NCBI GenBank assembly: GCA_000469685.2
Contig: LS997562.1
Location: 29,038,177 to 29,102,176, forward strand
Origin: Haemonchus contortus
Lineage: Eukaryota > Nematoda > Chromadorea > Rhabditida > Trichostrongylidae
Direction: 5' to 3'
Length of the DNA stretch: 64,000 bases
Below the pieces are notes generated by a model, which did not search any database, was not told where the DNA came from, and worked only from the letters and a program-made list of their open reading frames with translations. Every line of letters begins with the position of its first letter. Within the stretch, counting starts at the first letter, position 1. Position numbers and translations under genes: made by a program. Below are positions 12,601 to 24,600 of the stretch, piece after piece.

Positions 12601-15600
12601 CCCACAATGAACTAGTCCTGAATCGCTACGATCAATGCTGCTGAAGTCATCGACTCCCTATGGGGGCACAGTCGAGATTTTGTCGTTCGAAAGCACTGCC
12701 ACTCAAAACCAAAGAACGTTAAGAACGAGTTGTTAAAGGAGATCAACCAAAGTCAAGGCCAACTGCTGTGGTCGTACGTGCATAAAACCAAGGTGCATGT
12801 TCTAATGGAGATCTTAGTTACGGGAAGAGGGGCGAATGTGAACCACACGAGCGATTTGTTGCGCGCCACGCGAATTAGGCCCATTTAGCAAACGACAGCT
12901 ATTACAAAACGGTTAGAGAGAAGTTACTCAATCTATCACGTTCGTCGTCAAAATAGAAAGGATCCCTTCATCAGATAATAACTCGCTTAAGTAAATTCTC
13001 TGTCATTCGCGTAAATAATTACGCTCCCAATGACTTCCTCGCAAGCCACTAAAATTTGCGCAAAAAGGGTCCCTTCATTCATCATTTCTCAATCATTTTG
13101 TCTTCATGAGATTCGTTCTGATTTGATGTCCTGCTGACTGCTGTTATTTCGCCGCAGTACGGGATGCGAAAGTCTCACAAGTTTGGCGGATAGGGGTTTA
13201 ATGAAAAGGAGCGCGGTGCCCGGAACACAAGCACGGGTTCGAGTCCCGTCCGAAGCATAGGTTTTGTCCATAACTCGCCAACCTCGTAAGACTTTAAAAG
13301 AATCAGCAGAGGAAGGGGGTGGAGGCAATCGTGTGTCATGAAGGTAGGTCTCAATAGGTCTAGCTAGAATAAGGGAACACTATGTTTTCTGAAAATACCT
13401 TCCACTCTTAGAGCAAACACCGTTTTTCCCGCGGCAAACAACTCGCCTTTATTTTCCGTCCAAAAACATCCGTAGGGGCACAAACAATTGGCTGTAGCTA
13501 TATATCGAATTCCTATTAATTCCCACAAGGCCACGGTGATGAAGTCACGATTTTTTAGGTATATTTTTAAGTTCGATACCTTTTTGAGACTGACGTTAAG
13601 TGAAACTTGCCTACATAGAATTCTGTTTGGGAGAGCTTACATAGAATACGATTGTCCTCAGAATGCCATTTCAAATTACGGATAGAATTTTCAAGAAAAG
13701 CCAGGTTATGAAATGTTCTAAAGGGCTTCAACTGCGATCGAAAAAAGTGGTCATATCGTAAAAGTTGGATGGTCAACAATTAGTGAGCAACTCTGGTCAA
13801 TCAATACCTATCGATGTCGACTAGTGACGCGAGCGTGATTGAACAAGCATTCATTTCTAGGCTTTCTCCTGAAGTGAAGCAATTACGTAGACTCTTAAGG
13901 GATATTACTCCCTTTATGTAGTAGGAGGGAAGCTCTAAAATGGGTTATCAATGCATTCTGACAGAGCACACTCCAGCACGATAATTATCAACCATTTGCC
14001 GTACACATGGTCCAGTGAGCATGAATTGGAAAAGCTTTTAGGCGATTCTACTATAATCGTGAACATAACGTGGCATAAAATAGTCTTATTCACTGCCTTG
14101 TTTGACAGCAAATTTTCCGTGTCTACGGGAAACGTGGTTCAATTGTATAACTCAAGCTTGTGGCTTAGAGTATCCTACGATATTGTCTTAGGTTCAGCTG
14201 TAGTTTGCTGTGTGTGCTGGTGTGTATGTGTATGTATGTGGGTATGTGTTAATGTGTGTGTGTGTGCGTGTGTGTGTGTGTGTCCCTGTGTGTATATCGG
14301 TGTGGGTTTCACCAGAAATCCATAAGTCTTATCCCTCTGGCTCTACAGAATTCATATAAGGAGGGGATAAAGGCGACTGTATCCGAACAGTGACAGTGAG
14401 TGACAGGGAGTCATAACAACCGATGATATAGGCTAAAAAATAAACCTAAAATACAAGCTACCGGCGCCCCCTTGTATCGGCAACAGAGCTTTGATAGCTT
14501 AGTATGTTATAGGGTAATGTGGTTAGGAGCGTTTTATATCAGTGATAGTCGGTGACAAGGACCGATAATGACTGATGAAGGCGTTGAAATGCAAGAGCCA
14601 CTAGATCACTTCCTCTTTTCCTTTCCCTAAATTGGCATTGCGGTTACCTATACCTTTTTTCGATATTTACCCTTCAAGGATTCGCCAACCATATTCATCC
14701 ATGAAGAGTCCCTACGTCAGATGACCCAATAAAAAGAATGCTCTGTTCAAGTCGAGGTGCCCTAATCAAACCTGTGCCAAATTTGCAGTACCAACGTGAT
14801 TTAGCACAAACCCTTTGAGAAATTCCGTATTGAAAATCTATCCTTTGTTCTAAAAAGAAGATTGACGGGCCAGCGAGCATTCCGACATTGCTCGAAAGAA
14901 GAGGGGAGCCCGGAGTAAGCCGGGCGAAAAAACTATAGTAAAAAATAGTTGACAAAACAATAGGAACTAACAGAAACAATATAAAACAGATAAAAGAGAC
15001 ATTAAACGTCCCGGAAGGACGTGAACCTCAACTGTTGCGAATTATTTTAGAAAGATCTACAGATGAAATCAAATAAAATTGCCATTACATGGAAATTTGA
15101 CACAGGGCACCAACATCATACCAAGAAAAGCGCTAACGCGCCAGCAAGCGCAGCATGACTTTCTGGAACGACGACACTTTCATAAACATTGACTTCGCAA
15201 ATCTCGAAAAAAAGCGCTACGTTATCCTCCCAAGTCATCCTTTTCAATCCCAAGTAAATGATTCCCTTCACCTAAGCTCGTCCTTTTTTCGAGTCACTTC
15301 AGTTAGAAAACAATCACGAGAAGCCTGAACTGTCTTTCTTTCTTTTACTGGTGTGCTAAGCTCGCAAAGTCGTCAGAACTTCACGATTTCAATGAAATCT
15401 CAGCCACTTCATATAGCACTAAAGTCAAGGTCCAGAAAAATCTTTCCCTTCTCCTTCGTGAGTCATGAATAGTAATGGATTTTTTTAGAAATTTTTCCAA
15501 ATAGGGAGGTATAGGTCATTTGGAATAGCGAGAAAGCTCCCACTACAATAAACGACGTTGAACACAAATATACATAAGAGAAAAACATGCCTGAGGTATG

Positions 15601-18600
15601 TGCGCATATCAATACTGGACCAGATAGCTGCTCCTCTGCTGCATCCAACAGTTTTTACCTGAAAATGATGAAGTTTTTTACCAATTTTAGATACATCGAA
15701 AAATCGTAGAGCCCTGTAAATATGTATACGAATGAAAGAAATACAAAGCTGTTATGCAGCTTTATTAAATATTTTTTATACATTGGCGATCCCTACAATT
15801 CCTGAACAACAAAGAAAGGCCTTATTCGAGGGGTAGTGATCTAGTTTTAGCCAATACCTTCTCAATAAGTATTTTTCCATGCACTTTTCATATTTAAATC
15901 ACCGTAGATCTCCTTCACACGGGTTTTCTCTAACTGGAGAATTTCTAATAGGATGGGTCGAGGCTACGCGGCGCCACCCCATGTAGCGGATAGGGGAATA
16001 GATCGCAGATCTAAAGCTACCGAAACTTGCGCCAAATGCGGGCGAATTCAGGAAGGCCTTGCTGTTTCTGCTGTGTTGAGTCGATTTACAACATCTGTCA
16101 TGCTCAATACGCTTCTGTCCTTGAACATCAATTCGTCGTATCATCAATATCAAAGCTTGACAACCCGAAACGGACAGTTGCAATTGAGAAGATGTGGCAC
16201 AATCCTAGCTCTAACAACCTTTCGCCAACATCAAGCTGCGACCTACAGGGCTCAAATGGAATATTGATGGCAAAATTCAGACATAGAAAGCTTTCCAGAA
16301 GGAACAACCGAAATATATTCAAGGTTATCGTCGGTGATTTCAATGCCAATACGGGCACCAAAAGTACGGCCAAAGAGCTTCACATGGAGACAGACGAAAC
16401 GTTAAGGAATGAACAGGGTGAAAGCCAGTGTGAGTTTATGTCGTCCTGCACCATTCAAAGTAAATCGCAGTTCCAGAAGCCCACACCATCCCCAATCGAA
16501 AGCTTGGTCTGATGACGTCGGTGTTGTTCCGTAATTTTCGATATTCGGAAGGTTGTACCCACGCCTACTCCGCCTCAGATTTGATTTTCAAAGCGTGGAA
16601 AAAGCTGTTAAACTTAGAAAACGAAAATCGATGGTCGTCATGAATTGAGATCGTTTCGCACTCCTTAAGAATTCATGGGAAGCTTTGGTAATCAATGGCA
16701 TCATCGAAGAGAACAATCGGCTTGTCTGTCATAATCAGGTTAAAACTGGGAAAGCAGAGAGTTTACAGGAAATCACTGATGTCTCTTTCCGAAGACTTTC
16801 GAGCTGAGACAGCGTGAAATCGCGCATGCTGAAAGCAATCGTCAATTAAAGTCCGAACTTGTGAGGCTATACAGAAAATCATGAAGGAGGAAGAGGGAAG
16901 AGCAGCAGTACTGGTCAGAGCTGCCAACGTCAGGCAGATCATTCGCAATGCCATTCGGAGCTTCGCCAATGAAAGAGACGACTTTTTTTGTTCTACTTGA
17001 CGAAAAAGTGACTGCATCTCGGAGAACAACGGGGAAAGTCATCTACCACTCTGCCTTGACCGCTTCAAATGCTACGTCTACCCGCCATCTACTATCTTAA
17101 ACAGAGTAGAAATGTTTCCTTCAGCTCTCCCTTCCGAAGTTCAACATAAAACCACATCGATATACAAAGAGCTGTACAGCATCCGGCTCTGAAAAGATGG
17201 AATAAAAACACGGCTTTCCATCAGCTATCGTCAAATTCTGGCTCCTCTTTTTACGAGGCGCCTTCTGTATGCAAAGTACGCAGGTCCTTAAAGGAGTAGT
17301 ACGATTGTTTTACTGCATAAGTAAGGAGACTGTGACGATGCCGGCAACTTCTTCGGCCTCACGTTCATAGATTCGAAGAAAGCCTTTGATACCGTTAACA
17401 CAGAAACGGTAACTCCAGGTCTGGATGACCAATTCTTTTTCAGAATATGAGGACACTTCGTGAACTTTAAAACTTCACGACCAGGACCTCACCATGCTAA
17501 AAGGAAGTCAGGGTCACGTGAAGTGAGGGGCTCGATGGACGATACCAGATTGCCTAGAGTTTTTAATGCCGCACTCAAGAAAACTGTGCGTCTAATACCG
17601 GTTTGTGACTAAACCTAACACAAGACGATGCTCATGAAGGATGGACTAGTTTCTTCTATGCAAAATGGTATAAACATCTATGTCCGTGTACATCGGTCGA
17701 AAAGCAACATAATGGATAAACCAGCTCCGGAGCTGAGCAGAAGGCCATGTGTGGTATGAAGAGCATTTAAAAATGTTGAAGGGGTAGTGAAGAAGACGAA
17801 AAACTTTCGACATCGCATCCATCTTTTTAACCCTGCTGTCCTTCATACCCTGACCTAAGCTTCGAAGGCTTGGTTTCCAAGCAAACAGTATGAGCATACA
17901 CTCAGCGCCACTCAACGCGCTGTGGAATGGACAATATGGACCAGACGCGTCATGCGATTGCGTAGTGACCGCTGCTTCAGGGCCCTCAACGACTGGTTCT
18001 AATCAACTTCAAGCGAACACCAAAACCGCTGCTAGATGGCCGGACTTCTCGAAAAAGGTACGCTTTGTGTCCCTTGAGCTAGAGGGATCCTCTGGACTAC
18101 CTTGGCTTGCGACAGGAACGAATGGAGGTGTTACTGGCGGCCGCTCTAGCAAAAATGATAAATGGAAAGATAGGTGATGCAAGAGATTCATGAGTAGGTT
18201 CCGCTCATGTATATATCACCCTGTACTCCCAATCAGAGCACAGGAATGTTTTGCTTACTTTCAACAACTTCACAGCTAGTATTTCAAGGAGTTCAGGATA
18301 GTTGAAAAGTATTCATCCGACTGTTAGAAAGTAGAGATTATTGGTCACATACCAGACATTTTCTACTTCAAAAGGTGACCAAGTCCAAAACGACAATGTG
18401 GAAAAATGCAGCACAGCTCTAATATAGGATTTGCTGCTCATAGCGACTAATTTTTGGCCATTTGTATACGCCCTACTTGATGTTGAAGGTAAAATATATA
18501 TATATATATTGATATAAATACGAGATAACATAAATGGAAGAAATAAATTGATTGCAGATGTTAGCTTTATGTAGTTGCTACAGAAAAATGGCAAATCAGT

Positions 18601-21600
18601 CGAGAGTTAACAGGCGCTTGATATTATAAGGCCTACAAAGCTCTATTTTAACGTAGTCCTACTTGCATTGGCTCAATCTTCGACTTCTATCCATCAGAGC
18701 CACGGCGGCGTTTAAACGAATACCCGGCCTGTACAACTGTATAAGTTACTGCTCCCACCTCCCTCACGAGTCCGTTATCGTCTAACGATACAAGAGGGAT
18801 AAAAGGCTCGATTAGTCCGATGCAGGGCTCAATTCTCGGACTATGCAGTGCAGTGAGTGACAGTGAATTATCCGACACTACACCACATCCGTCCATTCCG
18901 TACAATATTGAACGGATTTTCAATTTTAGCCGCCATTTTGTTCGACTAAAAACATACCTTTAGCATCACAGATTTCGTCATAGCTACCGCATTCTGGTTG
19001 TCCGTGGCGCAGTGCACATTCAAACGCATTGCAACCGCATTTAATCTGAAAACTAGTCTCCATAAAAGGAAAGCTATCGGAGGACTTTTTGTAGAATTAC
19101 TTGTCGTTTGGTTTCTCGCTAATAATCGCGTTCAGAATGGCCCAGCGAATTCGAACAAACTCGGGACGATATGATAACGTCGTCATGACGGAATCATCGA
19201 TGCCTGACAGAAGTCCATGCAACCATTTCACGCACATTGACCTGAATTACATTAAGAAAAATTAACCTGAATTACATTAAGAAAAATTGAAACTATATAA
19301 ACATACTCAATTATATTCACAAATATATACTTAAATACTCACTTTGTTTGTTCCCACTGTATATGTGAATTCAAAAGTCGTTCAATGGCTAGCAACTGTT
19401 CCTTAGCAAACATACAACTCGGTGAGTTACTCTGCACCAGCCATTCAGAGTTCGATAAAAAATAATCGTGACTGCAAAACTTCGATATTTATCATCACAA
19501 AAAAAAAGAAGAAAAAAGAGAAAGAAAGATAAAAAGGAAAAAAGAAAAGTAAATCAGAAGAAAAAACCTACGATGCAACATGCATGTGTATAACACTAAG
19601 CAGACAGTAATGAACAGCAGGATACTTGGTAATGAACCATTGTTCTGTGAGCGGCATCTCTTTTAGCAAAAGATGGAATAATGACGGACGCAACCCCATC
19701 ATCTAAGAAATATTAGTTCATGTAAAAATGACCAGGATGACATGAATTTGTTGAAAATTTTTACCAACCACAATGAGACTACTTTTCAATGAAGCCAGTG
19801 CCGCAAAGGCTCCGATAAGAATCAGAAGTCGTGCTTCTTTCTCCCGAATCAAGGTGAACAAGTCCGAGTTCTCGTCGCGAAGGGAAGCAACCTCGCCTGG
19901 AAGTAAGGAGATCTTGTTAGGAAAAGAGCCCAAGTCGAAGTGGAAATTTAAAGTGGGGCATAAATCGCATAGTGAGTTTTCGACAAATGATTCTGAATCA
20001 GCTTGAAAAAAAGCGGGTCAATACTCTGAATAAAGTTATGAAGGCGTCCTTACGTCACTGCTCAATATTCGAGCACAAAAAACATCGATGCGCGATGATT
20101 TGAATGAAGCTCGGGGCAGGGCACGCCTTGCAAATGCGACCCGATAGATCGGGTTATCTTTCTGTGGGGCCTTCTCGTTGAGTTCTAAGAAGCGCTTGTA
20201 TTGAGTTCATCGTATTTTTCAACTATTCTGATATTCGAGATGATTCAGTTTCCACTTAAATCGAGATCTTGAATTCCTTTCAGCAAGAAAAGATAATCAT
20301 CTCACGACTGGAACAGCTCCTGGTAGCGAAGGGAGGCTCATAACTTTTAGCTTCTTCTTTGAAGATAATGCAAACAACTTTATAATCCTTCACGATCTCA
20401 GAACAGGTGCGAGACACGTGTCCGGACTAGTGATCTGTCTAATTTGAAAGGGCCACTTCGGCTAGCGTCCAAACTGGCGAAAATTTTCAAGCCACGAATA
20501 CGGCATATACTTGTTAAAACGAAAAAATGGCTTACCCAGGAGTTTCTCTCTCACTGTAGTATACGAAGCCAGCAGTAGTGGCAAAACCGAAGGACACATC
20601 ATCGAGGTGAAAAGGGATAGCAGCGCCGACGCAAGTTTCGGTCTGAAAATGTAAATTCTAAACGTGCTACGGAAAATCGAGAATCGAAATTGCAACAGAG
20701 TACTATCTCTTGCCCATTTCACACTGCTGAAAAAATTCTAAAATAAGTAACGTGACTCCTCTCATCACCACCTATAATTGGCAAAAAGGATGAACTACTG
20801 CTAGTTCACCTTTGCTGCAGTCTTAGTAATTCAATTTTGAACAAAGCACGTCTTTCAAAAAATAACACCTCACAAACTATGTTACAACAAACCTGCCGCA
20901 AACGGATAGTTGGAAAACTGAAGTTTCCAGTATTCCTAGTCTTTCAATGAGAGGAACGGTGAATTCGGCAGGTAAGGATGGAACCGTGAACATCTAAAAG
21001 TCGTACTTAGATGGAGGATTCTGATCATGGAAACAGGGCAGCGCTCTCATACCGTAGTGAAATATTTGAGACAATTGATTACAGCAGCTTCGTTGGAGCG
21101 AAATTTGTGCATTATCTCTATTGCTGTTGTTGCACATCTTGATAAGATGTGAACGTTCTGAAAAGAAGTGAATTCGCAAAAATCATCAAAGCTCACAGCC
21201 CTCGTTTTCCTATTGCGATCTACCTGTGCATCAACAATCGGCACAGCCGTTGAAAAAATTCCACAGTATTCCGATAGAAACACTCCTACACGAAAGGATG
21301 GCTCGGACCCAAGTTTAGCCATGCTGGAGCTGCATGAGGTCAGTGACTAAACACTATACCTTAGTGGAGTGAAAACAAAAGAGAGATACACGTATGCTAC
21401 CTGCTGTACAATATCCCAGTAAAACTGCTGAATACTACTTCGATCTTGAACATATATCTCTATCAACACAACAAGAAGCTCCAGAACAGAGCAAGCTTTG
21501 TTAATGCAATTGCGAAGACCCCCGTGCTTTTCATATTCCTAGAAAGATTTCGTAGAACGAAAAAATTACCAGATCTCTACTATAGGTCTCAACCACTAAC

Positions 21601-24600
21601 CTCGACGTATCCGCCGATGTCGTCCAAAAATTGTGACATCATTTGGTGACCGAAATCGGGCATTTTGTGCCAGAATGGCAAGAGCGACTTGATAACTTCG
21701 TGACACTTTCTCGGCACAGACGATGGCATTGAAGTTTCTAGGTCCCATCCAACCAAGTAGTCGATGATCTCCTTCAAACCAACAAAAATCTTAGAACACG
21801 TAGTATGGTAACTAACGAAAAAGTGGTAAAAGTGAAAAGTTTTTGGAGTTAATCAATCCCGTCTGAGGGATGCGCCCCCGCACTCGACTTCCATTCAGAA
21901 TCGTAGTGGCGTAATGAGTGCGTATGTGGCCTATACAATGACTTGCGGTGGCCAGCCCATGTACAAGTCAGTGCTTTTATCCTCCCAGACGAGTCTGATA
22001 CCAATTCACCGACCCCGGAGGGATGGAAGGCTTGGTTGGTCTAGGCGGGCATCAATCCGGGACTCGAACCCCTGACCGCGCGTGTGATATGGTGCGCCAC
22101 TTGCCACTACACCACCTCCGCCCAATCATCATGGTCCTTAACTTAAATAAAATAAAGGCGAAAATGCTCGAGTTCACGGCCCGAATGACAACCTCATCTA
22201 ATTGCTCAATCAGCGGCTTAGAAAAATAAGCGAGGTTAAAAATAGATCCGTAGGAACGCGCCACTTGTTTACAGGTGTACTTATCAATACATATATATTA
22301 TTATATTACAAATATATTATTATAATAAATGAGCAGGAAACGGCAAAAAAAACTACCTCGAAAAAGTTCTCGAAAACGTGTGGGTACTCTTCAGCCATTT
22401 CACGGCAAACATCAAGTATTGGGAAAAACACCAGGTGCGAGTTGGAAAAGTCGAGAAATTCAGCAAGAATTCTCAAAACACTCTAAAAGACAATAAAAAA
22501 CCGTTTATGTTATGTAAAAAAAACAAGCTTACTAGTTATGAACACTGTGGTTAGGAATAAAAAGTAAACCAAATGACCGTACCGTGGCGAAATGATCCGA
22601 CAGGCGAACTCGTTTCGACTTCAATTCAACTAAGGCGTAATGTAATGCAGAAACAAAAATTGCTTGTTCTTCTTCAGCAACCGGTCTCGCACATTTCAGC
22701 TGAGTTTCAGTCCATTTGACAAATCTAAATGTTTGAATTCAGTGAATGAAAAGGTTAAGAACCCTACTGGGCCGCCTGATTAAAGCCATCAAACGCATCT
22801 CGATCGAGACTACAAAAGTAAAAGACCAACTTCACAAAATTACAAGCAGATTCAAGCACCCTCCTCCAGACCAGATTTCATTACAAGACTAGGAAGTCTT
22901 TTAATGGAATCTGGTCACATTCACTGACTCTACTGTGACTTTCTCGTGAGGCCAAGCTATTGAGGTTGTATTATGGATGATGCTGTTGTTCCCAACTACA
23001 ATCTGTGTCAGAAGGCAAAAGCTCATGGAGTAGTTACTCGTCCCGAACAAAATTTGGAGCGCTTCTCTTGGGTGTTCGATGCGGGTATCGTAGGTGGTTG
23101 AAGGTAGGTACTGGTAGCAAATAATAAGGGCTGACAAGAGGCCACAGAAGGCAAGAGCAACTGTGGAGGATAATATGAAGTGCGCCGGGGTGTGGATGAT
23201 GACAATTCAGTATTTTTCATACATTATGTCATTGTGATAGAATCGGAGATTATCGGTGATAGAAATCGATCACGACAGATAAGAGCTGATAAGGGGCCAC
23301 GGAGAGCAAGAGCCGTTGCGAATGATACGCCCTACTTATAAAGAGTGCCATTTTTGAGGGTGATGTGGAGTGGGTTGGAAGAGTGGGTGGTTGGTGACAG
23401 GGTCTGATGAAGGCCGATAAGAGAGCGTGTAAGGCCAGACGGAACTGGGTCTGGACTTTCGTGCTAACATTGACACTTTGGGGTGGCTTGGGATGCTTTA
23501 GGCAACATATATGGTGATAAAGTTTGACAACACTAATAAGGGCCGATAATAACGTCGAAATGCAAGAGCTACCAAACTGCTCTCTTTCCGTACTAAAAAA
23601 GCAAACCATTAATACTTCAGTATGTAAGGAGGAGAACAAAAGGAGAACAAAATTGGATCTTTCTAATAGATTATTTCGCATTAAGACTACCCACTCAGTA
23701 AGCGGTGACGTTTTCTTGTCATTTCGGTACGATTGCGACGAGATTTATCCGGCCGCCAAATAATTAGGTGTCGACTAATGTTTACAAAACATGAAGAATC
23801 TTCATTTGTGGATACTAGTCAAGCCTCTGGGTAACTAAGTAGAGCGGAGTGGACCGAGCTATAGCAAAGTTGCTACGCCGGAAGGCCCAGCAAAAAAGTT
23901 ATGTGCTTGGCGGATGACTATTGTCAAGAACATTAGATCGAAATTTCACAATTCTGTGTCAATTTTGTAATGCTCGGCTTTCCTCTTGAAAATTTTGCGA
24001 GCAAAAAACTCATCTATTGTTCAGAAAAGAGGAATTGCGGGTCACCCAGAATCACGATTTTTGTCAAAGGAAGGATGGATATCGGCGTGAGCCGGCCGAA
24101 CTACTGTAGGCACACAGATTGATGTCATATTTGGAGGTGATGCCAATAGAAGAGCAATCAATAATAGTCAAATATTCGCTCACAGTATGAATAGCTTGCT
24201 AAACTTCATGGCTTTACGGGCATTATTGTTCTCAGGAGAACAAACAAAAACCTATTTCATCACAACCTCAAGGCACAAACCGGAATTGTGGGTTTGGATA
24301 AAGGTTAAAAGTATCTTAGTAGCCAGCATATACTTGAAAAAAAATAGAGTGCAAACTCACTCATCAAACTCATCAACCAAGCTTGCCCCAATCATACCGG
24401 CTATGCGTCCACACCACTTCTTCACTTCCAGACTACCATATTTTGGATGTATAACTGCAGCCAACTCTCCAAGAATGTCTTTCTTATCATTCTTGATGTC
24501 CTAAAAAAGGCATTTCATCCTTTAGCAAAACCCAGAACTAGCAGTTCAAAAGCCTTACATTGATGTCATAATCAGAGCAGGTTAGACCACGGTAAAGCTC

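Larger units (their letters stand above)
9113..15900. other. Large SMG1 intron, mostly unrecognised
   Basis: First 6.8 kb of a 9.8-kb intron. It holds a SINE copy (11,885-12,140), a tRNA-like B-box remnant (13,210-13,260), a TG microsatellite (14,206-14,306) and a unit of a moderately repeated family (about 14,370-14,620). That unit shares the phrase GAAATGCAAGAGC with the copy near 23,550. Open frames at 9,424-10,013, 10,350-10,616 and 12,316-12,567 look like transposon remnants, but I could not place them in a family. Confidence 0.5.

Noticed and set aside
13205..13262. Functional tRNA gene
   Set aside because: Only the T-arm/B box is convincing; no cloverleaf can be completed.
15463..15660. 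Minus-strand frame behind a good ATTTTCAG acceptor, candidate SMG1 exon
   Set aside because: Donor phase did not fit the exon at 6631, and the hydrophobic sequence is unlike SMG1 at this point.
18687..18923. Minus-strand 78-codon frame just after SMG1 exon 16
   Set aside because: No acceptor with the required phase, and no resemblance to SMG1 after the exon at 18958.
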